This document shows, piece after piece, positions 17,572-26,323 of a stretch of DNA of 64,000 nt. This DNA comes from Nibricoccus aquaticus (lineage in GTDB: Bacteria > Verrucomicrobiota > Verrucomicrobiia > Opitutales > Opitutaceae): NCBI RefSeq assembly GCF_002310495.1, contig NZ_CP023344.1, forward strand, positions 4,357,501-4,421,500. Reading direction: 5' to 3'. The notes beneath the pieces are model-generated. The model did not search any database. It was not told the origin of the DNA and saw nothing but the letters and a program-made list of their open reading frames with translations. The number at the start of each line of letters is the position of its first letter. Within the stretch, counting starts at the first letter, position 1. Position numbers and translations under genes: made by a program.

Positions 17572-19914
17572 CTAACCCTTGCGCGCATTCCATGCCGCGA
17601 CTCCGTCCTTCGACGCCGCGAGCGTGATTACCACGTACTTCGACGTCGGCGTGTTGCTGCCTTCAGCGACGCTATCAATCGGCACGAGCACGTTGGCCTC
17701 GGGAAAATAAGTCGCAGCGCATCCACGCGGAATGTCGTACGGCGCGACCATGAAACTCGGCGCCACCCGCGTCTCGCCACGAAAGTGACTCGTGAGATCG
17801 ACCAGTTGCCCCTGCATCAACCCGCGCGCCGCGATGTCGTCTTTGTTGAGAAACACCACGCGCCGTCCGTTGAAAACGCCGCGGTAACGATCATCGAGCC
17901 CGTAGATCGTCGTGTTGAACTGATCGTGCGTGCGGATCGTCATCATCACGAATTGCCCCGGCGCCAGCTCATGGCGCTCGACCGTGTGCGTCGTGAATAC
18001 CGCTTTGCCGGAAGGCGTGGTGAACGTGCGCGAGTCGCGCGGTCCATTCGGTAGATAAAACGGCCCGATGCGCACGCGATCATTGAAGCGCTCGAAGCCC
18101 GGGATCACGCGCTCAATGCGTTCGCGGATGCGGTCGTAATCGCCCGCCATCGCGAGCCAGTCCACCGGTGATTTTTCGCCGAGCACCGCGCTCGCCAGCC
18201 GCGCCACAAGAGCCGGTTCACTGAGCAGAAACTCCGATGCAGGCTCCAGACTTCCGCGCGAGGAATTGATGATGCCCATGCTGTCTTCGACCGTGATGAA
18301 CTGCTCGCCGCCCGCCTGCCGGTCGATCTCCGTCCGCCCGAGACACGGCAGAATCAACGCCGTGCGTCCCGTGATCAGGTGCGAGCGGTTGAGCTTCGTG
18401 GAAACGTGTGCGGTTAACGCGCAGCGGCGCAGCGCCTCGGCCGTGAACTCCGTGTCGGGCGTGGCGGAGAGGAAATTGCCGCCCATCGCGACGAGCACGC
18501 GCACGTTCCCCGCGTGCATCGCCTTGATCGAATCGACCACGTCGAGCCCATGCTCGCGCGGCGGCGAAAACCAAAACTCGCGCGCCAGCCGGTCGAGAAA
18601 CGCCGCCGAAGGCCGCTCGAAAATTCCCATCGTGCGGTCGCCTTGCACGTTGCTGTGTCCACGAACCGGGCACACGCCTGCGCCGGGCCGCCCGATATTT
18701 CCGCGCAACAGCAGGAAGTTCACGATCTCCTGAATCGTACCGACCGCCTGCTTGTGCTGCGTCAGTCCCATCGCCCAGCATACGATCACGCTCTTTGCCT
18801 GGAGCGCGATCTCTGCAGCGGAGCGGATCTGTTCGCGGGAAAGTCCGCTACTCCGGGTGATGTCGTCCCACGCCACGCGGCGCAGATGCGCGATCAACGC
18901 CTCGAATCCCGCCGTGTGTTCGCCAATGAACACATGATCGAAAACCTCGCCCGGGTGGAGTTCTTCCCGGGCGATCAGCTCTTTGATGAGTCCTTGGAAA
19001 AACGCCATGTCGCCGCCAATGCGTACGGGCAGCCACAGGTCCGCGAGCGCCGTTCCACGGCCGAGCATCACGCCGGGAATGCGCGTCAGATTCTTCAAGT
19101 CCTGCGGATTCACGAACGCGTTCGTTCCTGCTTCAGGTAGCGGATTGATGCTCACGATGCGCGCGCCGCGCCGCTTCGCCGATTGGAGCGTCGAGAGCAT
19201 GCGCGGGTGATTTGTCCCGGGATTCTGGCCCACGATGAAAATCGCGTCAGCCTTCTCGAAATCGTCGAGCGTCACCGTGCCCTTGCCGATGCCGATGGTT
19301 TCACCGAGCGCGACACCGCTCGATTCGTGGCACATATTGGAGCAATCGGGCAGGTTGTTCGTGCCAAACGCGCGCACGAAAAGCTGATAGAGAAATGCGG
19401 CCTCGTTGCTGGTGCGGCCCGACGTGTAGAAAGTCGCCGCGTCGGGCGAGGGGAGTGCGCGCAACTCCGCGGCGATCAGTCGAAACGCTTCGTCCCACGC
19501 GATCGGCGCGTAGTGCGTCGCTCCCGGACGAAGCACCATTGGCTCGGTGAGACGTCCTTGTTTTCCAAGCCAGTGATCGGATTTCGCCGCGAGTTCGGCC
19601 ACGGAATATTCGCTGAAAAATTCGCGTGTGATTTTTTGGGTCGTCGCTTCGTCGGCCACGGCTTTGACGCCGTTCTCGCAGAACTCGGCCACGTGCCGGT
19701 CAAAGTCCGGGCTCGGCCACGCGCAACTCTGGCAGTCAAAGCCATCGACCTGATTCACCTTGAGCAGCAGCTTCGCGCCGCGGACGAGGCCCATCTCGCG
19801 CGATGTGATCGCCACGCTTTTCTGGAGCGCGCGTAATCCGGCCGCAGCGTGTGGCGGTTGTTTCAGTTCAGTGCCCTGGGTCTCGATGGGCGGCTGTGCG
19901 TCGGGAAGTTTCAT
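17572..19914 (-). CDS. YdeP-type molybdopterin oxidoreductase (FdhF-like)
   Basis: This 780-residue protein starts at the ATG at 19914, which forms a 4-bp ATGA overlap with the fdhD stop. It belongs by pattern to the molybdopterin oxidoreductase alpha-subunit family typified by YdeP. An N-terminal DGFDCQSCAWPSPD is followed by CSNMCHESSGVALGETIGIG, where Cys takes the place of the metal-binding Sec/Cys. Other marks are VGQNPGTNHPRML and PVRGHSNVQGDRTMGI, and there is a C-terminal molydopterin-binding domain. Ferredoxin-type 4Fe-4S clusters as in FdhH are not seen. YdeP is linked to acid resistance in E. coli, but its reaction is not firmly known. No formate-dehydrogenase beta or gamma subunit is adjacent. 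The pair with fdhD suggests a need for cofactor sulfuration. Confidence 0.88.
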   Translation of the reverse strand: MKLPDAQPPIETQGTELKQPPHAAAGLRALQKSVAITSREMGLVRGAKLLLKVNQVDGFDCQSCAWPSPDFDRHVAEFCENGVKAVADEATTQKITREFFSEYSVAELAAKSDHWLGKQGRLTEPMVLRPGATHYAPIAWDEAFRLIAAELRALPSPDAATFYTSGRTSNEAAFLYQLFVRAFGTNNLPDCSNMCHESSGVALGETIGIGKGTVTLDDFEKADAIFIVGQNPGTNHPRMLSTLQSAKRRGARIVSINPLPEAGTNAFVNPQDLKNLTRIPGVMLGRGTALADLWLPVRIGGDMAFFQGLIKELIAREELHPGEVFDHVFIGEHTAGFEALIAHLRRVAWDDITRSSGLSREQIRSAAEIALQAKSVIVCWAMGLTQHKQAVGTIQEIVNFLLLRGNIGRPGAGVCPVRGHSNVQGDRTMGIFERPSAAFLDRLAREFWFSPPREHGLDVVDSIKAMHAGNVRVLVAMGGNFLSATPDTEFTAEALRRCALTAHVSTKLNRSHLITGRTALILPCLGRTEIDRQAGGEQFITVEDSMGIINSSRGSLEPASEFLLSEPALVARLASAVLGEKSPVDWLAMAGDYDRIRERIERVIPGFERFNDRVRIGPFYLPNGPRDSRTFTTPSGKAVFTTHTVERHELAPGQFVMMTIRTHDQFNTTIYGLDDRYRGVFNGRRVVFLNKDDIAARGLMQGQLVDLTSHFRGETRVAPSFMVAPYDIPRGCAATYFPEANVLVPIDSVAEGSNTPTSKYVVITLAASKDGVAAWNARKG

Positions 19915-20789
19915 GTGGCGGCAAAAGCGGGGGTGAGTGCGCGAAGACGCATGGTGCCCGCGTATACGTTGAAACGATTTTCGCGGACGAACCCGAGCAG
20001 TGTGGCACCCGTTTCGCGGGCGAGTTCGATGGCTAGACTCGACGGCGCACCGACCGCCGCGAGCACGGGGCAACCGGCCATGACGATTTTCTGGACGAGT
20101 TCGAAACTCGCGCGGCTGCTCACGAAGACGATGCGCTCCGAAAGTGGGATCGCGCCGGCCGGTGCGGCCAGCAGCTGTGAGCCGATGAGTTTATCCACGG
20201 CGTTGTGGCGCCCGATGTCCTCGCGAACGGCGACGAGACGGCCGTCGAACGTGAACAACGCCGCCGCGTGAAGTCCGCCGGTTTGATCGAAACCGGATTG
20301 CGCGGCGCGGAGTGTTTCTGGCAGGCGATGGATGATTGCCGGATCGAGCAGCGGCGCAGCCTCGGGCAGCGGATGACGCGTGGCAGTGCGAACGGCGTCT
20401 AGAGATGCCTTGCCGCACACGCCGCAGCTGGAGGTCGTGTAGTTGTTTCGTTCCAACGGACGCACATCGACAGCGACGTCGGGCCGAAGTCTCACAATCA
20501 CGGTCTGCGGTTTATCGGCCGGGCGGACGATTTCGGCTATATTAGCCGGATCGCGCACGATGCCCTCGGTGAAAAGGAAGCCTGCGGCCAGATCACGGTC
20601 GTGACCCGGCGTGCGCATGGTGATCGCGACGGTTTTTCGGACCTCAACACTGCCGCGCGTGTAGCCGAGCTGGATTTCGAGCGGCTCCTCGGTGGCGACG
20701 AGATCGGTTGCCGTTTCCGGTGCGTCCGTGCCGATGCGCAGGATGGAAAAGGCAGTCACTGCGTCAGCGGGTGGCAAATACGTGGGCAT
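19911..20789 (-). CDS. fdhD: Formate dehydrogenase accessory sulfurtransferase
   Basis: FdhD carries sulfur from IscS to the molybdenum cofactor of formate dehydrogenase-type enzymes. The protein has 292 residues from the ATG at 20789 (MPTYLPPADA); the open frame continues upstream but with no family similarity. The catalytic cysteine loop SSCGVCGKASL (Cys122 and Cys125) is intact. The conserved HAAALFTFDGRLVAVREDIGRHNA and SSRASFELVQK are present. It overlaps the ydeP-like gene by 4 bp, so it is translated together with it. It is divergent from plsY with a 128-bp gap. Confidence 0.95.
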   Translation of the reverse strand: MPTYLPPADAVTAFSILRIGTDAPETATDLVATEEPLEIQLGYTRGSVEVRKTVAITMRTPGHDRDLAAGFLFTEGIVRDPANIAEIVRPADKPQTVIVRLRPDVAVDVRPLERNNYTTSSCGVCGKASLDAVRTATRHPLPEAAPLLDPAIIHRLPETLRAAQSGFDQTGGLHAAALFTFDGRLVAVREDIGRHNAVDKLIGSQLLAAPAGAIPLSERIVFVSSRASFELVQKIVMAGCPVLAAVGAPSSLAIELARETGATLLGFVRENRFNVYAGTMRLRALTPAFAAT

Positions 20790-20917
20790 GAAGCGAAAAG
20801 GTTGGCCGAAATGTGCCGGGGACTTGGACTGAGTCAAAGGCTCGCGGATGGCGCTTGGGGTGGATTTCTGGCGTTGCGTTTGATGGGTGCGGACATTGAT
20901 TCGGCAGCTTTTCCGCC

Positions 20918-21604
20918 ATGCTGACGCCACTCCTCATCGCCGCCGTTGTGGGCTATTTTCTGGGCGCACTGCCGTTCGGCTGGCTCGTAGCGCGGTCACG
21001 GGGCATCAACATCTTCGAACACGGCAGCAAAAACCCGGGCGCGACGAATGTCCGCCGCGTGTGCGGCAAAGGCCCGGGTAATCTGGTTTTCTTTCTCGAT
21101 GCAGTGAAGGGCGCGGTGGCGACGGGCTGGCCAATTTGGGCGGTGGCACTTTTCCCGACGGAGGGTTCGAAATTAGCCCGGGTAGATATTGGCTCTTTCA
21201 ATCTGGTGCCCCCGTTCGCTGAGTTTCATCTCGCGGTAGCCGGCCTTGTCGCCGCCCTCATCGGCCACAGCTTTTCCTGCTTCACCAAATTCAAAGGCGG
21301 CAAAGGCGTCGCCACCGCTTCGGGCGGTTTCCTCGTGTTGATGCCGCTGCCGTTGCTCTGCGGTCTCGGTGTGTGGCTGGCGACGTTCTACACGACGCGC
21401 TACGTCTCCCTTGCGTCGATGCTCGCGGCCATCGCGTTGCCCATCGCGGCGTTTTTCTTTAAGCAGCCCAATCTCCTCATCGGGCTCGGCGGTGTGATCG
21501 CGCTCTTCGTCGTTCTTCGCCACCGCGCCAACATCACGCGCCTGCTGAATGGTACCGAGTCCAAGTTCGTCAAGAAACCCGCAGAGCAAACTCCGTCGCG
21601 CTAA
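20918..21604 (+). CDS. plsY: Glycerol-3-phosphate acyltransferase (acyl-phosphate dependent)
   Basis: PlsY transfers an acyl group from acyl-phosphate to glycerol-3-phosphate, the first step of phospholipid synthesis, in the inner membrane. It has 228 residues and about five transmembrane segments, starting MLTPLLIAAVVGYFLGALPFGW. The conserved loops are GSKNPGATNVRR, which binds the acyl donor, and KFKGGKGVAT. The tail after residue ~200 is basic and soluble. Length is slightly above the usual 190-220 residues. It lies 21 bp before hom and may be co-transcribed with it. Confidence 0.93.
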   Translation: MLTPLLIAAVVGYFLGALPFGWLVARSRGINIFEHGSKNPGATNVRRVCGKGPGNLVFFLDAVKGAVATGWPIWAVALFPTEGSKLARVDIGSFNLVPPFAEFHLAVAGLVAALIGHSFSCFTKFKGGKGVATASGGFLVLMPLPLLCGLGVWLATFYTTRYVSLASMLAAIALPIAAFFFKQPNLLIGLGGVIALFVVLRHRANITRLLNGTESKFVKKPAEQTPSR

Positions 21605-21625
21605 CGTCGCGGCCCCCTTATTTTC

Positions 21626-22951
21626 ATGAGCACACCCAAGACCATCAAGATCGGCCTTTGCGGCTTCGGCACCGTCGGACAAGGCGTCTGGCAGCACCTT
21701 GAGCGCGCACGAACCGATCTCGAAGCGCGGCTTGGCGTGAAGCTCGAACTCGCCCGCGCGGCCGTCCGCGATCTCAAGCGCGCTCGTGATGTCGCCATTC
21801 CGGCCGACAAGATCACCGGCGACGCGCTCTCCATCGCCAATGATCCGTCCCTCGCGATTGTCTGCGAACTCATCGGTGGCACCACGCTCGCACGCGAAGT
21901 CACGCTCGCAGCACTGAAGCGCGGAGCGATTGTTGTCTCGGCCAACAAGGCTCTGCTTTGCGATCACGGCGCAGAACTTTTCGAGACCGCCCGCAAACAC
22001 GGCGGCCAGTTGCTCTTCGAAGCCTCTGTTGCCGGCGGCATTCCCATCATCAAGGCCCTCCGCGAAGGCCTTGTCGCGAATCGTTTCACCCAGATCTACG
22101 GCATCCTCAACGGCACCTGTAACTACATCCTCACTCGGATGGTGCAGGAAGGCGCGCCGTACGCCACGATCCTCGCCGACGCGAAACGCCTGGGCTACGC
22201 CGAGGCGGACGAGTCGCTCGATGTCGATGGCTGGGACACCGCGCACAAAGCCTCGGTCCTCGCATTCCTCGCGCACGGCGTGTGGATCAAGACGGATAAA
22301 ATGATCGTCGAGGGCATCGCCAAGATCACCCAAGCCGATCTGAAACACGCCGCCGCGCTCGGCTACGGCATCAAGCTCCTCGCCGTCATCACGCGCGACT
22401 TCGCCGCCAATCAGCTCTTCGTCCGCGTCCATCCAACACTGATCCCCGAGGAACGTGTTCTCGCGAGCGTCAACGGCGTCTTCAACGGCGTCTCCGTGAC
22501 CGGCGACGTCGTCGGCACGACCACGTACATAGGTCGCGGCGCGGGGCGCGACGCGACCGCCAGCGCCGTGATCAGCGACATCGTCGATGCCGCAGCGATT
22601 CTCGCTACGGGCAAAGCCGTGCCGTCGATCCCCGGGTCTTCCAGTTACGCATCGAGCCAGCCACCGTCGCTCGCCCCGCTCGAAAAAATCACTGGCCGCT
22701 ACTACGTCCGCACGCTCGTCAAAGACGAGCCGGGCGTCCTCGCCCAGATCGCCACGGTCATGGCTAACCACAAGGTGAGCATCGCCAGCGTCACGCAGCC
22801 CGAAGTGGCAGAGGAGGGGACTGCCTCGTTGATTTTGACGACGCACCTCAGCAACGAGCACGCGATCCGCGAAACCCTCGCCGATCTCGCCCGCCTCCCG
22901 AGCGTCGTGGAGGCACCGTTGCTCCTGCGTATTGGCGACTTCGCGGAGTAA
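21626..22951 (+). CDS. hom: Homoserine dehydrogenase
   Basis: This enzyme reduces aspartate semialdehyde to homoserine for threonine and methionine. It has 441 residues, the monofunctional form with a C-terminal ACT domain. The NAD(P)-binding glycine motif is GFGTVGQG (residues 13-20), and catalytic-core sequences are ANKALLCDHGAEL, EASVAGGIPIIKAL, GILNGTCNYILTRM and DVDGWDTAHKASVLA. The ACT region (about 355-440; RTLVKDEPGVLAQIATVMAN) suggests threonine feedback. lysC follows in the same direction after 163 bp, with a large REP palindrome between. Confidence 0.96.
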   Translation: MSTPKTIKIGLCGFGTVGQGVWQHLERARTDLEARLGVKLELARAAVRDLKRARDVAIPADKITGDALSIANDPSLAIVCELIGGTTLAREVTLAALKRGAIVVSANKALLCDHGAELFETARKHGGQLLFEASVAGGIPIIKALREGLVANRFTQIYGILNGTCNYILTRMVQEGAPYATILADAKRLGYAEADESLDVDGWDTAHKASVLAFLAHGVWIKTDKMIVEGIAKITQADLKHAAALGYGIKLLAVITRDFAANQLFVRVHPTLIPEERVLASVNGVFNGVSVTGDVVGTTTYIGRGAGRDATASAVISDIVDAAAILATGKAVPSIPGSSSYASSQPPSLAPLEKITGRYYVRTLVKDEPGVLAQIATVMANHKVSIASVTQPEVAEEGTASLILTTHLSNEHAIRETLADLARLPSVVEAPLLLRIGDFAE

Positions 22952-22961
22952 GATTTCCCCC

Positions 22962-23027
22962 TGTAGGCCAGCGTGCTTGCACGCGCTCCGAATCTCCGCA
23001 GAGCGCGTGCAAGCACGCTGGCCTACA
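22962..23027. repeat. Double REP palindrome (27-bp perfect inverted arms)
   Basis: The 27 bases at 22962-22988 are exactly inverted at 23001-23027, with a 12-base spacer between. Each arm begins (outward) with TGTAGGCCA and holds its own hairpin GCGTGC-TT-GCACGC. Two REP units in head-to-head inverted pairing resemble a BIME. It lies in the hom-lysC gap and could stall or stabilise the transcript. Confidence 0.85.
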
Positions 23028-23114
23028 AAGAAAGGGCGTCCCTCGCCGTCCAATTCATTCCAAATTCCGCTCGCCGTACCGCGGCATCCTGTTTTTTCCT
23101 CACAGACTCTATCC

Positions 23115-24332
23115 ATGGCACGCATCGTCCAAAAATACGGCGGCACCTCAGTCGGTGACGTCGAACGCATCAAAAAGGTCGCTGAGCGCATCAAATTCAA
23201 CCGCGACGAGGGCAACGAGATCGTTGTCGTCGTTTCGGCCCGCGCCGGTGTGACCAACGAGCTCATCGCCCGCGCGAAAGCCGTCACGCCGCACCCCAGC
23301 GAGCGCGAGATGGACATGCTTCTCTCCATCGGCGAACAGGAGACGATCGCCCTCGTCGCCATGGCGTTGCACGGCCTCGGCGTTCCCGCCGTCAGCTACA
23401 CCGGCGGTCAGGCCGGCATTTTCACCGACAAAGTCCACACCCGCGCCAAGATCCAGGCGATCAACCCCGCCTCCATCGAGAAAGACCTCAAGGCAGGCAA
23501 AGTGGTCATCGTCGCCGGTTTCCAAGGCGTGAACGCCGAAGGCCAGATCACCACGCTTGGTCGCGGCGGCTCCGACCTCACCGCCATCGCGCTCGCCGCT
23601 CCGCTCAAGGCGGACAAGTGCGAGATCTACACCGACGTTGACGGCGTTTACACGGCCGATCCGCGCGTCGTGAAGACCGCGAAAAAGCTCACCGAGATTT
23701 CATACGACGAAATGCTTGAACTCGCCTCATCCGGCTCGAAGGTCATGCAAAGCCGCTCGGTCGAATTCGCCAAAAAGTTCGGAGTCGTTTTCGAGGTCCG
23801 CTCATCGTTCAACTATAACCCAGGAACCATCGTGAAAGAAGAAGTCGCCTACATGGAAAAGGTCGTCGTGCGTGGAGTCGCCGTCGATAAGGACCAAGCA
23901 AAAGTCATCGTCAGCAACATCCTGGATAAACCTGGTTCAGCCGCGAAAGTTTTCCGCGCGCTCGCCGACGCCAGCATCATCGTGGACATGATCGTCCAGA
24001 ACGTGGGCCGCAACGGCATCGCGAACCTCACCTTCACCGTTCCGCAGACCGATACGCACAAAGCCCAGAAAGCGCTCGAACCCGTTCTCGATGAAGTCGG
24101 TGGAGGTCAGCTCGCGATCCATGAAGGCATCGCAAAACTCTCTGTCGTTGGTGTCGGCATGAAGACGCACTCCGGTGTCGCCGCCACGCTCTTCCAGGCG
24201 CTTGCCGATGCGAACGTGAACATCGAGCTCATCACGACCTCCGAGATCAAAATCTCCGTCGTAATCGACCAGGCCCACGCTGAGACCGCCGCCCGCGCCG
24301 CCCACGCCGCGTTCCAGCTGGATCAGCTGTGA
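23115..24332 (+). CDS. lysC: Aspartate kinase
   Basis: Aspartate kinase catalyses the first committed step for lysine, threonine and methionine synthesis. From ATG 23115 it has 405 residues, beginning MARIVQKYGGTSVGDVERI with the family motif KYGGTS. Other hallmarks are SIGEQETIALVAMAL, TTLGRGGSDLTAIALAAPL and EIYTDVDGVYTADPRVV. Two C-terminal ACT domains (from about residue 265) provide amino-acid feedback control. The open frame upstream of 23115 is inside a REP element and is not real. A terminator follows. Confidence 0.96.
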   Translation: MARIVQKYGGTSVGDVERIKKVAERIKFNRDEGNEIVVVVSARAGVTNELIARAKAVTPHPSEREMDMLLSIGEQETIALVAMALHGLGVPAVSYTGGQAGIFTDKVHTRAKIQAINPASIEKDLKAGKVVIVAGFQGVNAEGQITTLGRGGSDLTAIALAAPLKADKCEIYTDVDGVYTADPRVVKTAKKLTEISYDEMLELASSGSKVMQSRSVEFAKKFGVVFEVRSSFNYNPGTIVKEEVAYMEKVVVRGVAVDKDQAKVIVSNILDKPGSAAKVFRALADASIIVDMIVQNVGRNGIANLTFTVPQTDTHKAQKALEPVLDEVGGGQLAIHEGIAKLSVVGVGMKTHSGVAATLFQALADANVNIELITTSEIKISVVIDQAHAETAARAAHAAFQLDQL

Positions 24333-24357
24333 GCTTCTTAAACGGCTAACGTTTCTC

Positions 24358-24400
24358 AAAAAATGCCGGACGGAGCTCACGCCCCGATCCGGCATTTTGC
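24358..24400 (+). terminator. Terminator after lysC
   Basis: AATGCCGGA-type left arm (24358-24370, with six preceding As) pairs with TCCGGCATTTT (24388-24398). The loop is 17 bases. It lies 26 bp after the stop at 24332 and shortly before thrC, so thrC is likely a separate transcript. Confidence 0.75.
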
Positions 24401-24416
24401 TTAATCACCCTTTCCT

Positions 24417-25778
24417 ATGCGTTTCATTTCTACTCGCGGACAATCTCCTGCTCTTGGTTTCAGCGACGCCGTTGCCACCGGGCTCGCGCCGGATGGCGGG
24501 TTGTTTCTGCCCGAGACTTTGCCGTCGTTTGCGAACGATCTGAAACGCTTCGAGAAACTGAGCTACCCCGAACTCTGTTTCGAATTCCTCAAGGTCTTCG
24601 CGACCGACATCCCTCAAGAAACGCTGCGCGCGATCATCGCGAAATCGTACACGACCTTCTCGCATCCCGACATCGCACCGCTGAAACAGCTCAGCGAAAA
24701 ACTGCACGTCCTCGAACTCTTCCACGGGCCGACCCTCGCGTTCAAAGACTTCGCGCTCCAGCTCCTCGGCAATCTCTACGAATACCAGTGCCGCACGCGC
24801 GGTGAGACGATCAATGTCCTCGGCGCCACCTCGGGCGACACCGGCTCCGCTGCGATCCACGGCCTGCTCGGTAAACCCGGCACCGCGATTTTCATCCTCT
24901 ATCCCGACGGCCGCACCTCGCCGCTTCAGGAGCGCCAGATGGCCTGCACCGGCGCGGCCAATGTCTTCGCCCTCGCGATCGACGGCACCTTCGACGACGC
25001 GCAGAACGCGTTGAAGGACGTCTTCGGCGATCAGGATTTCCGGAAGCAATTCCGCCTCTCCGCGGTGAACTCCATCAATCTCGCCCGTGTGCTCGCCCAG
25101 TGCGTGTACTACTTGAGCGCGTTCCTCCGTCTTCCCGCCGCGCAGCGCGAAGAGGCTGAGTTCGTCGTCCCCACGGGTAATTTTGGAAATGTTCTCGCCG
25201 GCTGGATGCTCCAGAAAATGGGTGTGCCGATCCGCGGCTTCCGCGTCGCGACCAATCAGAACGACATTCTCTACCGCCTCTTCACGACTGGCGAATACGC
25301 AGTGTCCGACGTGCGTGCGAGTCTCGCGCCATCGATGGACATCCAGGTCGCGTCGAACTTCGAGCGCTTCCTCTATTTCAACGTTGGCCGCGACGGCGCG
25401 AAAGTCCGCGAGGTCATGCAGACTTTCAAGACGACCGGTCGCTACACGTTCGCGAATTTCGACAAGGACTCCTTCGACGCCTCGCGCTGCACCGATGCCG
25501 AGATTCCTGGCATCATCAAAGATGTCTACCGGAAGTACGGCTACATCGCCGATCCGCACACCGCGTGCGGCTTCAAGGACATCAAGACGGACCGCCCGAG
25601 TGTGATTCTCTCCACGGCGAGCCCGGCGAAATTCCCCGAGACGATCATCAAAGCCATCGGCACCGAGCCGACGCACCCGAGTCTCGAAGTCCTCAAAGCC
25701 AAGCCGCTCGTGAAGCACAAGATCGTCGCCGATCCCGCCACGATCAAAGCCTTCATCCGCGAGCACGCGGTGCGCTGA
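24417..25778 (+). CDS. thrC: Threonine synthase
   Basis: This PLP enzyme converts O-phosphohomoserine to threonine. It has 453 residues with the N-terminal MRFISTRGQSPALGFSDAVATGLAPDGGL pattern of the long (yeast/E. coli-like) threonine synthases. The PLP lysine is Lys110 in GPTLAFKDFALQLLG, and the phosphate loop is GATSGDTGSAA. Other motifs are NSINLARVLAQ, PTGNFGNVLAGWML, and ADPHTACGF. It completes a hom-lysC-thrC cluster that lacks thrB (homoserine kinase). Confidence 0.96.
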   Translation: MRFISTRGQSPALGFSDAVATGLAPDGGLFLPETLPSFANDLKRFEKLSYPELCFEFLKVFATDIPQETLRAIIAKSYTTFSHPDIAPLKQLSEKLHVLELFHGPTLAFKDFALQLLGNLYEYQCRTRGETINVLGATSGDTGSAAIHGLLGKPGTAIFILYPDGRTSPLQERQMACTGAANVFALAIDGTFDDAQNALKDVFGDQDFRKQFRLSAVNSINLARVLAQCVYYLSAFLRLPAAQREEAEFVVPTGNFGNVLAGWMLQKMGVPIRGFRVATNQNDILYRLFTTGEYAVSDVRASLAPSMDIQVASNFERFLYFNVGRDGAKVREVMQTFKTTGRYTFANFDKDSFDASRCTDAEIPGIIKDVYRKYGYIADPHTACGFKDIKTDRPSVILSTASPAKFPETIIKAIGTEPTHPSLEVLKAKPLVKHKIVADPATIKAFIREHAVR

Positions 25779-26323
25779 GTTTGTTTCTTCGTAGAGCTGG
25801 ATCAGAGGTCTGGCTCTAAAATTGAAAAATAGTTTGAGGGGGATAATACTTTCGCGCGTATAAATATTACCACCGCTTGACTTATCTGAGCGCGGAAATT
25901 GTTTCCCAACGTTCCCCATGATGCTTCGCGAAAAATATCCCCGATTCCATGTTCATTGCATGGACCACGTGGTCACACCGGGTGCTCCCGGTGCCGCGAG
26001 CTGACGAGTTTCCTCCGCGCTATTGTTTCGCGAAGAGCTCGCCAGAACTGAGCGAGCACCGGGGACAAATCTGAAATCACTGATGCGCTGATTCGCGTCG
26101 TGATTTCTCCACCCACGCCTCCGCGCCACTTTGGCTGAGTGCGTGTTTTCAACAAACTCAGTCCGCGCCATCGCGTAATCCCCGAAGGGGAAGCGATGGC
26201 TTTCGTCCGCCTCGAACTCGCTCAACTCATGTCGATCCTTCACCGCTCTGCGCGCCCGTGTGGGCCGTTTTCTCCACTCGTTTCAACCCTCGCTGGCATC
26301 GGCGCTTCTTCGGAGGTGCTGTC
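25779..26323. other. Intergenic region without a supported gene
   Basis: This 545-bp stretch has an AT-rich left half and a GC-rich right half. It holds a promoter-like pair (separate entry). No frame shows convincing protein composition, no tRNA fold was seen, and inverted GGGTGCTC/GAGCACC-type matches near 25980-26070 look weak. A decayed gene or a long leader of the downstream operon is possible. Confidence 0.4.
25822..25849 (+). promoter_or_regulatory. Possible sigma-70-type promoter
   Basis: TTGAAA (25822-25827) and TAATAC (25844-25849) are 16 bases apart in an AT-rich patch about 475 bp before the aldo/keto-reductase-like gene. By-eye match only. Confidence 0.3.

Noticed and set aside
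17572-19914. Selenocysteine-containing formate dehydrogenase
   Set aside because: There is no in-frame TGA; the active-site position reads CSNMCHESSG with Cys, so a YdeP-type protein is preferred.
21173-23362. 729-residue open frame on the minus strand
   Set aside because: Antisense to plsY, hom and lysC, whose motifs are clear; composition is that of a shadow frame and it crosses a REP element.
25953-26243. 96-residue minus-strand open frame before the AKR-like gene
   Set aside because: No ribosome-binding site, no conserved composition, and it overlaps the region where a leader of the plus-strand operon is expected.
25779-26323. Possible tRNA or small RNA in the long gap after thrC
   Set aside because: No cloverleaf or TPsiC-like GGTTCGA sequence was found, and no terminator follows a promoter; left as unassigned intergenic.
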